From the NCBI GenBank assembly GCA_947482345.1, contig CANKJN010000009.1:1-37827 (forward strand): DNA of 37,827 bases. Direction: 5' to 3'. Below are positions 8,158 to 16,477 of this stretch, in pieces. This DNA is from Spartobacteria bacterium. Lineage in GTDB: Bacteria > Verrucomicrobiota > Verrucomicrobiia > Chthoniobacterales > UBA6821. Each line of letters opens with the position of its first letter. The stretch's first letter is position 1. A program made the translations under genes and the position numbers. Under the pieces are notes generated by a model that was not told where the DNA came from, ran no database searches, and saw only the letters and a program-made list of their open reading frames with translations.

Positions 8158-10467
8158 CTACTCGAGAGAGCGGGCTTTCCTCAATTTGAGGTAGGCAAAC
8201 AGAGGCCAGGCGTGGGCGTGCGAGCAGAAGGCGGGAAATTCAGGCCAAATGCTTTGCTGATCTGGCAAGCCGACAGTGGGAAGCAGGGATGAGTCGAAGT
8301 TATCGGGGGCGGTCCAGATCCCCGGCCAGTAGTCGGGAAATCTTCTGGCGTGGGCCGCCAGAGTCATGGATTGAAACAAGCGCTCTGCGACCTTCCGGTC
8401 AACCTCCGCCGCGTGAACGATCGCCGGACCGATGAGAGCAAACCAGACTCCACCGTTCTCACGCCCTCCCGTCTTGAAGGGAGGAATTTCAACGGGGGTC
8501 TCCTGCTGCCGCATGCCCCAGGGTTCGGAAAGGCGGCGTTGCATTTCGCGGAGCAGGACACGCCGCTTGGCCAAGGGGGCATCTTTGATTCCCAGCGCAA
8601 AAACCTGGGGTTCCATCCACATCTGGTCGGCGCCAAGGCACCCGGCAGGAGTATGGGCCCGGGCTAAGAAAGATCGTCCCTTCCATTCTTTCATGAGGGC
8701 CGCATGCAATTCCGCACGGTAGCATCGGATCATTTTGGAAAGAATCAGAGCACGCGGGGCAATGGACTTGGAAAGCAACCGGGCCGATCTCTTCAGCGCG
8801 ATCCCAAGTTGCTCCAAAACCACGCAGGCCTGGGCTGTATTGAGATGGCTCTCCGACTGCAGAAACATGTCGGCATAGGGAACAGCGGTGGAGGCGCAGT
8901 AGATCCCGTCGTTCCAGTCGGAATTCATCAGGCGGACCAGGCCGTGGCTGCCGCGCCCGACCTCGTCCCGTAGAAAACGGAAGGCGCGTTCGGCATGCTC
9001 CAAAACGGTCACGGGTCGGCAATGCCCATCGGGAGGCCAAGGGGCGAGCTTTGTTCCCAGAAAGGCGGCATCCCCGCTGGTATCCAGATATTCGGCGAGC
9101 AATCCGAAAAAGTACAACTGCTGGTCGCTGGTCGCAAAAAAAGCCGTTGTCGTTGACCCGGGGCCGTTCTCCATGAGCCTGATTTCACCGTTGGGGGTCA
9201 TTTTCCTGCAAGCATGCCGGAGGGTATCGCTGGCGAGCCATGGCATGAGTTGGCAGAGAGGCAGGGCATGCTGAAGGTGATCCCGCGCGGAGCAGGTGAT
9301 GCCAAAGTCATACTCATAGGAGGGGCCCTGCGGTATGAATCGCACCCCGTAAACGGAACTCCACGTGGCCAGCGACAGCAGCATGGCGGAATGCCAGCGC
9401 ATCTCACGACGCAGCGGGGCGTCGCTTTCGTTCGGAAAATCGGGAACGGCGCGGGCCCAGGCCCGCCGCCATCCGGAGACAACGGCAAGGGTGGGTGCAA
9501 CGGCAAGGCGCTCTCCTCCATACAAAGCACTCCAGACCCATGCGAAGCTGCGGGTTTCGCCCGGCTCCAATCGAACCCCGGCAGAGATCCCTACCGTGCA
9601 GGCATTGCCGGAGAGGCGTGTTTGCAAACTGGGGATTTCGCGACCGAAACTTTCGCAACGGATGGCCGGGGGATGCCATTCAATCGGCGAGGAGGTGGCA
9701 GGATCCAACGATTCATAGGCACCACTGGAGGGCATCGCAGCGAAGGGAATTTCGACTGAACGCTTCGAGCATCGCGAAGTCCCTGGCTTGTATACAACGG
9801 GGTGCTTGGCTGCTGGAACATGCTGCAGGGTGATGGGGCCGTAACGCATCCCCAACTCCCTGACAAACGAGCATTCCATCGGTGCCGAACTCTCGTTTCG
9901 CAGGGAAATCGTCTCGATCCATTGGTTCGGTCTCGGGGCTTTCTCCACCGAGGGCGGACACTCGATCCGGTGCTCGAGCACAAGACCTTTGGCAGTGCGA
10001 TAGCGCCACCGGGCAAACCCGCAGCCGAAAAGGCGTTCGACCGAGGAGGCTGAGGGACTTCCCCCTATGAAGCTCCGCTTGGACGATCCTTCAAACGCTC
10101 TCAGACTACCGGCTGAGCCGTTTCGTTTCCCATTCCAGTTGAGCCGCGCCCATTCTCGAACTCCCGACAACCATTGAACGCTGCCGCTGGCATGGACGAA
10201 AAGTTTTGTCCCGTCATTGCCCACAAGGAACCACGGATCATCCGGCACTCTTGCCGGAAAACCGTCCGGCAACCGGGTGCTGACAGGCAGCCGTGCATCA
10301 AAACGAAACGCAGGCAAGCCTTGATCATCTTGAATCCAGGTACCGAAGCTTCCTCCATCGCCGCCGTTTGTTTGACCCGGTTGACTTTGGGAAGAGGCTT
10401 TTCGTTTAGAAATCTGACTCAAACGGGTCTGAGCGGTTTTCGAATTCAGGTGCAAAGTGTCATCCAT
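8158..10467 (-). CDS. Divergent GH94-like (alpha/alpha)6-barrel glycosidase
   Basis: The protein is about 769 aa. The C-terminal half resembles cellobiose/chitobiose phosphorylases: an RDxxQ string (CSARDHLQHAL), a (T/S)D(Q/F)QLYFF helix, and SDWNDGIY around residue 516. In the latter, the Asp of DWND corresponds to the general acid of GH94. The C-terminal GH94 motif TGTASW, which contacts phosphate, is not seen; the equivalent end reads WPEFPAFCSHAHAWPLF. It may therefore be a hydrolase or use another acceptor. I prefer the ATG at 10467 (MDDTLHL); a TTG at 10485 is also possible. No signal peptide is seen. It follows the canonical GH94 gene by 46 bp and probably shares its transcript. Confidence 0.72.
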   Translation of the reverse strand: MDDTLHLNSKTAQTRLSQISKRKASSQSQPGQTNGGDGGSFGTWIQDDQGLPAFRFDARLPVSTRLPDGFPARVPDDPWFLVGNDGTKLFVHASGSVQWLSGVREWARLNWNGKRNGSAGSLRAFEGSSKRSFIGGSPSASSVERLFGCGFARWRYRTAKGLVLEHRIECPPSVEKAPRPNQWIETISLRNESSAPMECSFVRELGMRYGPITLQHVPAAKHPVVYKPGTSRCSKRSVEIPFAAMPSSGAYESLDPATSSPIEWHPPAIRCESFGREIPSLQTRLSGNACTVGISAGVRLEPGETRSFAWVWSALYGGERLAVAPTLAVVSGWRRAWARAVPDFPNESDAPLRREMRWHSAMLLSLATWSSVYGVRFIPQGPSYEYDFGITCSARDHLQHALPLCQLMPWLASDTLRHACRKMTPNGEIRLMENGPGSTTTAFFATSDQQLYFFGLLAEYLDTSGDAAFLGTKLAPWPPDGHCRPVTVLEHAERAFRFLRDEVGRGSHGLVRLMNSDWNDGIYCASTAVPYADMFLQSESHLNTAQACVVLEQLGIALKRSARLLSKSIAPRALILSKMIRCYRAELHAALMKEWKGRSFLARAHTPAGCLGADQMWMEPQVFALGIKDAPLAKRRVLLREMQRRLSEPWGMRQQETPVEIPPFKTGGRENGGVWFALIGPAIVHAAEVDRKVAERLFQSMTLAAHARRFPDYWPGIWTAPDNFDSSLLPTVGLPDQQSIWPEFPAFCSHAHAWPLFAYLKLRKARSLE

Positions 10468-10513
10468 GGTGATTGGGAGGATCAAACCGTCTCACGGAAG
10501 CCACAGGCGGGGA

Positions 10514-12799
10514 TCAATCGATGCTAACCTCTCCCGTGGCGTTGTTGATTTCGATGCGGTAGGTCTTGCCACGGAGGCGGCGGCTGACCTTCACCCCGGT
10601 CCAATGCGAAGGAAGGCACGGCTTGACCTCCAATCCCTCGAACGTCGGCTGGATGCCGAGCAGGTGCTGGGTGGCGGCGATGTAGGCCCAGCTTGCCGTC
10701 CCGGTCAGCCAGCTGATGCCAGCCTTTCCGAAATCACCCTCCTGTGCAGGCCCGATGACCGAGGAGGTGAAGACATAGGGTTCCCTGCCCCAGTGCTCGA
10801 AGCCCTCTTCCTCCGCGGCGATGGAGGGAAGGAGCTTGCGGTAGTACTCGAAGGCGCGGTCACCATTCCCCAGCATGCACTCGGCAATGATGGCCCATGT
10901 CATGGCATGGCAGAAGATGCTGCCGTTTTCGCCAGTGCCGGGAACATTGCTCGTGAGCGGATCCTCGGGATTCGGGATGCCTGTGTAGGGCGGGGTGTGG
11001 ATCATCAGCCCGCGCCGAGTATTCAGAAGCCTGTTGGCGGCATCCATGGCCATCCCTCCACGGCCGTCGCTACCGACTCCGGAGATCACGGACCAGACCT
11101 GCGGCTCCAGATAGATCTTTCCCTGGGGGCGGCTCTTGCTTCCGATTTTCATCCCGTTGGAGAGCAGGAGGCGGCAATACCACTCGCCGTCCCAAACCGG
11201 CTCCGCGTTGAGCTTTTCGGTGAGCTCCGCGCTCACGGCATCGCACCAGTCAGCATCCTCCCTCCGCCCAAGGCGGATGGCGACATCACGCAGGAGATTG
11301 GCCGCATGGACGAGTTGCATCCCTAACATGACGCTCTCGGCATTCTCATCATGGAAGACGGCCAGGCCGTCATTCCAATCGGCATGCGCCAGCAAGGGAA
11401 GTCCGTGCGGGCCGCGGCGCGCATGGATGTATTGCAGTCCAAGCAGGATGTGGTCGTAAACGCTGGCCTCCCCGCCGTCGCGGAAGGGGATCACTTCCCC
11501 AAGGAAGGAGAGGTCACCAGTTTCGTTGATCAGATTGGTCACGGTCATGGTCGGCCAGACGGTGTTGTCGGAGCGGCGCGGCTCTTCGTTGATGCGCTGC
11601 TTCGGGGCGTAGGGATAGAAGGAGAAGCAACCGGATCCATCCTTGCCCTGGGCGGCGAAAATCAACCGGATCCGCTCCTTGGCAAATTCAGGGTCGATGC
11701 TGGTCATCGCCAGAGCATCCTGCATGGTGTCGCGGTAGCGCATGCCGTCGAGACCCGTGTGGTCGGTGGAGATGTCGCGGGTGCGCTCGAGGGTGATCTG
11801 GCAGTTGAGGGGGTTCCAGACATTGATGAACCGGTCGACATGGGCGTCGCCCGTCTCCGCCTGAAAGAGCGACGTCTTGCGATTCCACTCCCCCTGAAGC
11901 GATGCAAAGGCGTTGTCGACGGCTTCCATGCGGGAGTATTTCTTCCTGAGCACGGAGGCGAGTGCCCATTCATCGGCCACGCCCAGCATGTAGGCGAAGC
12001 GTTCCGTCGCACCGGGAGCGAGTTCCAGATCCACCCCCATGACCCCGCAGCCGTGACCACCGGCGGGAATCTGCGATCCGGAGAAGCCGTCACCCAACAA
12101 TGCTTTGGGACGCTCGAGCGATCCGCCCCGACCGCAGAAGGCGGCACGCGAGGTTTCAAATCCGTCCGCTTGACGGGTGCAGGAGAAAAACATGGCGGGC
12201 GCGTAGGGCGCCTGGAAGACGTGGTAGTCGTATTTGATCCAGTTCTCGCGAGCATCATACGTGAAGCCGATCTGGTTCTTGAGGTAGCACCAGAAGGACT
12301 CGCGGGCTGACTCCAGGAGGCCAAATTCCAGGTAGCTCGAGAGGGTGAGTTTTTTTGACTCCTTGGCTCGGTTGGTCACCGAGACATCCCAGAGCATCAC
12401 CTCGTCATCAGGCGGGACGAAGAGTCTCAGGGAGACCTCCAGGCCGTCGCGGGATGAGACGAACATGGTGTATCCGAGTCCGTGGCGGCACTCGTAGGAA
12501 TCAAGCGGTGTCGAGGTCGGTCCGAAGTGGGGATTCCAGAGAGCGCCGGTCGCGTGGTCCTTCACGTAGAGGTAGAAGCCGGGCTGATCCTGCGCCGCCG
12601 GCATGTAATGGTAGCGGGAGATGCGGCGCGCATGGGGCTCCTTGTAAAAGACCAGACCGCCCGCCTGCTGGCTGACGAAAGCTGTCAGGCGCGTATTGCC
12701 GAGGTAGTTGATCCATGGCGAGGGAGTCAGCGGATCGGTGATCACGTACTCCCGGGAGGGATCGTCGAAATGTCCGTAGCTGGTTTTCAAGGTGGTCAT
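10514..12799 (-). CDS. GH94 glycoside phosphorylase (cellobiose/chitobiose phosphorylase type)
   Basis: The 761-aa protein has full GH94 organisation: an N-terminal beta-sandwich (about 1-290), an (alpha/alpha)6 barrel, and a C-terminal jelly-roll ending in a GLEVKPCLPSHW segment. Family signatures visible are GLDGMRYRDTMQD, HADWNDGL (catalytic Asp near residue 473), QVWSVISG, and the phosphate-contacting LTGTASWAY. Such enzymes split a beta-glycosidic bond with inorganic phosphate to give a sugar 1-phosphate, which saves ATP on intracellular disaccharides. The exact disaccharide cannot be read from sequence. No signal peptide is seen, consistent with a cytoplasmic phosphorylase. There is no Shine-Dalgarno before the ATG. 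It lies between a GH35 and a second GH94-like gene. Confidence 0.9.
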   Translation of the reverse strand: MTTLKTSYGHFDDPSREYVITDPLTPSPWINYLGNTRLTAFVSQQAGGLVFYKEPHARRISRYHYMPAAQDQPGFYLYVKDHATGALWNPHFGPTSTPLDSYECRHGLGYTMFVSSRDGLEVSLRLFVPPDDEVMLWDVSVTNRAKESKKLTLSSYLEFGLLESARESFWCYLKNQIGFTYDARENWIKYDYHVFQAPYAPAMFFSCTRQADGFETSRAAFCGRGGSLERPKALLGDGFSGSQIPAGGHGCGVMGVDLELAPGATERFAYMLGVADEWALASVLRKKYSRMEAVDNAFASLQGEWNRKTSLFQAETGDAHVDRFINVWNPLNCQITLERTRDISTDHTGLDGMRYRDTMQDALAMTSIDPEFAKERIRLIFAAQGKDGSGCFSFYPYAPKQRINEEPRRSDNTVWPTMTVTNLINETGDLSFLGEVIPFRDGGEASVYDHILLGLQYIHARRGPHGLPLLAHADWNDGLAVFHDENAESVMLGMQLVHAANLLRDVAIRLGRREDADWCDAVSAELTEKLNAEPVWDGEWYCRLLLSNGMKIGSKSRPQGKIYLEPQVWSVISGVGSDGRGGMAMDAANRLLNTRRGLMIHTPPYTGIPNPEDPLTSNVPGTGENGSIFCHAMTWAIIAECMLGNGDRAFEYYRKLLPSIAAEEEGFEHWGREPYVFTSSVIGPAQEGDFGKAGISWLTGTASWAYIAATQHLLGIQPTFEGLEVKPCLPSHWTGVKVSRRLRGKTYRIEINNATGEVSID

Positions 12800-12962
12800 G
12801 GTTTTGAGGATGTTGAGAGCGTTGGGAAGGGTGGTTTCTTACGGGCGCTTGTTCCCGAGCCAATCTTCCAGAGGTCGGATGCCGTTCATTGGCACACTCC
12901 CTTTGACGGATGCTCTCCCACGGGACTCAAGCGCGATGTCTAAAAAAATAGGCAATCTTCAA

Positions 12963-15140
12963 CTAGGCCGGCAACTCCACGCGGAACACTTCTCCCGCCT
13001 TGCGGTCGATATCGACCAGGCAGACTCCATCCACGACGGGGATTTCCTCGCCGGTGACCAGGTTCTTGAGCAGGAGCGGACGGATGGTGTTGAAGACAAC
13101 GCGCATCTCGGCAGGTTCCGGGTAATGATTGAGCACGAAGAGGACCGGAAATCCGCCGCCGCTTTGCAGGACGGCTGAGGCCAGGATGCGGCTCTCTTCG
13201 GTGCGCTGGATCCGATCGAGGGCTGATCCTCCCAGCTTGCCGCCCGCGTTGGTGACGCCGCTGTCTTCCCCCCAGGCTTCCCAGACGACGGGCGAGGGCA
13301 ATTCCAGGGCCACATGCCAGCTTCCCGCCGAGCGAACGCGTTCCCGCACCCAGGCGATGGCTTCGAGTGATTCCTTCTCGGCATCCTCCATCCCCAGTGT
13401 AGCTCGGTGGATGACGATACCACTGCCGATCTGCGTCTCTTCGGAAGCGGGCTTCCCGATCCCCAAAAAGGTGAGCGGACGCCCCAACTCGTTGAGGGAG
13501 GGCCATGGTCCGCTGACGACCAAGGTGCCTCCAGCTGCGACCCACTCGCGCATCTCGGCCGAACCGGCCGCCGAGGCGATGGGGGATCCTGGATAAAAGG
13601 CCAGCTTGACCTTGGAAAGACGCTCCGGCCTCGCCTCGATATCCACGGCCAAGGGCTGATGTCCCGCCGCTTCCGTCACGCGGTGCAGTCCGTAGTATTC
13701 CTGACTGGCTAACCCGGCAAGGCTTTCCCTGATGACGGGGGCGCCCACGTGCGATTTGCCATCGTTGCAGGGGGAAACATCCCCGATGGAGGTGTGCCGG
13801 TGATGGACCACGTCGTAGATCACGGCGCAATCCCCCTCGACCTGAAGCTGGTCCCAGTGCGGGATTGACTGGGTGCAGAGAGCGTACGTCTCGCGCAGCA
13901 CCTCCCAACTCGGACGCCGGTGGCCGTGGGGACTGACCGGGCAGTCGCCCCAGACGCGGCGGTCATGGAACATGAACCACGAAAGGGCCTTGCAACCTTG
14001 CGCAAGCGCCGACCGCGCCATGAATCGCATGTGATCGTCGGAGACACGCGTGGACAGGACCTTTTCCCACGTCCCGCTCATGAATTCCGGAGACCAGGTG
14101 TAATCGAGGCTGGCGTTCATCAACCTCAGCACGCGGGCCATGGAGCTGTAGCCCGACCAGCTCAGGAATGTGCCTCGGTAGAAGTCGTATCCCACGATTC
14201 CCCTCCCCTTGTCCTTGCCCTTCACCGCTTGCTCGAAACTCGGCATGCGCGTCGGCACCCCTTCCGGAAGATGAGGGTTGAAGTTGGTCATGAAGGTGAC
14301 GTCCTCCACGCCATTGGCCACGTGCATGGCCCGTAATTCCGCCAAGTACCGCGACATGCACCACTCCTTGAACTCCACCCAATCGAGATACCACGCCGCG
14401 TCGGCGGTGATGTCCACAGGGACTTCGCGAGGCGGCTGCACCTCTTCGATGGCCGCATGCTTCACGGGGTACGGCAAGGCGCCCGCCGTCCCGTATTTTT
14501 CCCGAAGGAACTGGTGATAATAGCCCCCGGGGCGCACGTTCACGGGATTATAATCACTCGAGAGCATCCCATCTTGGACGATGTAGCTCACCTCGTTATC
14601 GAGGTTAATCATCGTGATGAACCCGCCGTTGGATTTCAGGCGGGGCTTGATGATCTTGTCCACCTCGTTGATCCACTTACGGCACCAGTCGAGATAGTCC
14701 GGATGGAGGTAGCTCGGCTGGGAACCTTCCTTGCGCGTGGTCCAGTATCCCTGGGTCGTGCGGTTCTGGTGATCCCACACCATCATGGAGGGGTCGCCGC
14801 AGACCAACCACTTCGGATAACCGCCGAATTCCATTTCGTTGCAGCAAAACGGGCCGCTCCGGAAGTTGAGTTCGAGTCCCATCTCCTGAATGAGATCGAG
14901 GAAATGGTAGAGGTTGAGATTCGGATTCGTCCGGCCCTCGAAATCAAGCTCGCCGGCGGGATGTTCGGCGCTCGGCGGTCCGACCAGGTGCGTTCCCCAC
15001 TGGACGTAGGTGGTGACGTTCTTGAGTCCGGTCTCCTTGAATTGCTGAAGGATCGGCTTCCAGAAGCGTTTCTCAAGGCGGAAGTATTGGATCTCGCCGC
15101 CGAATATGTCGGCGCTGTTGATGGACGGATTTTCTTTCAT
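12963..15140 (-). CDS. GH35 beta-galactosidase-like protein
   Basis: The protein is about 725 aa. The N-terminal TIM barrel shows GH35 hallmarks: FGGEIQYFRLEKRFW, TYVQWGTH, and SGPFCCNEMEFGGYPKWL (matching the family RPGPYxxAEWxxGGxPxWL). INLDNEVSY is the counterpart of the ENEYG acid/base motif (Glu near 182), and SPEFMSGTW near 350 is the likely nucleophile site. A Rossmann-like glutaminase-fold segment follows (about 490-590, with LAFYPGSPIASAAG and GGTLVVSGP), as in multi-domain beta-galactosidases. Then come beta-rich C-terminal strands. The ATG at 15140 is chosen because family homology begins just after it; the open frame to 15332 overlaps the end of the fucosidase gene. No signal peptide is seen. 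The predicted role is trimming of beta-galactosides in the cytoplasm. Confidence 0.85.
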   Translation of the reverse strand: MKENPSINSADIFGGEIQYFRLEKRFWKPILQQFKETGLKNVTTYVQWGTHLVGPPSAEHPAGELDFEGRTNPNLNLYHFLDLIQEMGLELNFRSGPFCCNEMEFGGYPKWLVCGDPSMMVWDHQNRTTQGYWTTRKEGSQPSYLHPDYLDWCRKWINEVDKIIKPRLKSNGGFITMINLDNEVSYIVQDGMLSSDYNPVNVRPGGYYHQFLREKYGTAGALPYPVKHAAIEEVQPPREVPVDITADAAWYLDWVEFKEWCMSRYLAELRAMHVANGVEDVTFMTNFNPHLPEGVPTRMPSFEQAVKGKDKGRGIVGYDFYRGTFLSWSGYSSMARVLRLMNASLDYTWSPEFMSGTWEKVLSTRVSDDHMRFMARSALAQGCKALSWFMFHDRRVWGDCPVSPHGHRRPSWEVLRETYALCTQSIPHWDQLQVEGDCAVIYDVVHHRHTSIGDVSPCNDGKSHVGAPVIRESLAGLASQEYYGLHRVTEAAGHQPLAVDIEARPERLSKVKLAFYPGSPIASAAGSAEMREWVAAGGTLVVSGPWPSLNELGRPLTFLGIGKPASEETQIGSGIVIHRATLGMEDAEKESLEAIAWVRERVRSAGSWHVALELPSPVVWEAWGEDSGVTNAGGKLGGSALDRIQRTEESRILASAVLQSGGGFPVLFVLNHYPEPAEMRVVFNTIRPLLLKNLVTGEEIPVVDGVCLVDIDRKAGEVFRVELPA

Positions 15141-15183
15141 GGTTGGTGTGTGATGAGGTGAGTTGAGGTGTTTTGTGCGAGAT

Positions 15184-16476
15184 TCAATGCGCGATGTCCG
15201 AAGGGCACGGGTCGTAGTGCGGGTGAGGTACTTTCGGGATGCGGAGGCCGCCGCTCTGGTAGACCACGGGTTCGCCATCGCACTCGATCCGGATCGCGGG
15301 CCAGAGGCCGGTCTCGTCGGTGTTGGGGACATTGTCGATCCGCAGGCGCGTTCCGCTCTGGGTGAAAGGCAGCGCCTCGCCGTTGTCGAGGCGGCTCACG
15401 GAGAGAACCTTGTTCTGCAGTCCGCCGAGGGTGGCCTTGTCGCCGGGTGAACGCCGCAGCAGCCAGAAGAGGGAGTGTCCCTTCGCTGTCATTGGGCCGT
15501 GGAAATTCCAGTCGCCGCGATGGGCTCCGCGCTCCTGCAGGTTGTAGGTGAAGAGTTCGGTCCCGTAGATCGCCTCGCCGTTTTTGCGAAGCCATTCGCC
15601 GACGCGGTGCAGCACACGGGTGCAGGGCTCGGGGACGACGCCGTCGGGGGAGGGGCCGACATTGAACAGGAGATTGCCGTTCCCCTGTGCGCAACGGGCG
15701 AGCATGTCGAGGACTTGCGACTCGGTTTTCCATTCGTGGTCGCCGGCATGGAAGCTCCAGCTTTCATTCATCGTCACGCAGGCTTCCCATGGGCGCCACG
15801 GATTCGGCGCGCTGAGGTGCTGCTCGGGCGTGGCGAAGTCGCCCGGCAGGCCATTGCGGCCGTTGAAGAGAATGTGCGGCTGGATCTCGCGGACCATGGC
15901 GTTCATCTTTTCGGCCTCCCATCCCCCGGCGTTGAACGGCCACCAGCCGTCATACCAGAGGATGTCGATCGGATTGTAGCGGGTGACCAGCTCCCGGATG
16001 CGCTCGTGGGTCGCCTTGATGAAAGCATCGTAGGCGACGGGATTCTCCAGCGCGGCGACGGAATCGGGCTGATCATACCAGTTGTTGAGACTGTGGTAGA
16101 GGCCGACCTTGAGTCCGTGCTTCCGTGCGGCGGCAATGATCTCGGCAACCAGATCGCGCCCTGCGGCACCGCTGTTGCCGATATGGAAATCGGAAAGCTC
16201 CGTCGGATAGAGGCGGAATCCCTCATGGTGCATTGTCGTGAGCACTACATATCGCATGCCGGCATCCACCGCCATGCGGCAGAGCCTGTCGGCGTCGAAA
16301 TCCTTCGCGGTGAACCGGGCGGCGAGTTGCTTGTATTCCTCAAGGGGGATTTCCTCCCGGTTCCAAACCCACTCCGCGCGCTCTAGCAGGGAATAGAGAC
16401 CATAATGGATGAAGAGACCGTAGCGGGCCTCGGTGAACCAGTTGTTTGTTGTCATGACGGGATCGGTTGTGATCAT
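15184..16476 (-). CDS. GH29 alpha-L-fucosidase
   Basis: The protein (430 aa, or 423 aa from the second ATG at 16455) matches family GH29: WFTEARYGLFIHYGLYSLLER, EWVWNREEI, YVVLTTMHHEGFRLYPTELSDF, and DILWYDGWW, where the Asp is the expected nucleophile (about residue 175). NGNLLFNVGPSPDGVVP is the family's conserved downstream block. GH29 enzymes retain configuration and release alpha-L-fucose. No signal peptide is seen. The first ATG at 16476 lies 1 bp after the stop of the metallo-beta-lactamase gene, which suggests coupling. The first 59 residues are repeated, with four changes, in a truncated copy at 18129-18314. Confidence 0.9.
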   Translation of the reverse strand: MITTDPVMTTNNWFTEARYGLFIHYGLYSLLERAEWVWNREEIPLEEYKQLAARFTAKDFDADRLCRMAVDAGMRYVVLTTMHHEGFRLYPTELSDFHIGNSGAAGRDLVAEIIAAARKHGLKVGLYHSLNNWYDQPDSVAALENPVAYDAFIKATHERIRELVTRYNPIDILWYDGWWPFNAGGWEAEKMNAMVREIQPHILFNGRNGLPGDFATPEQHLSAPNPWRPWEACVTMNESWSFHAGDHEWKTESQVLDMLARCAQGNGNLLFNVGPSPDGVVPEPCTRVLHRVGEWLRKNGEAIYGTELFTYNLQERGAHRGDWNFHGPMTAKGHSLFWLLRRSPGDKATLGGLQNKVLSVSRLDNGEALPFTQSGTRLRIDNVPNTDETGLWPAIRIECDGEPVVYQSGGLRIPKVPHPHYDPCPSDIAH

Positions 16477-16477
16477 T

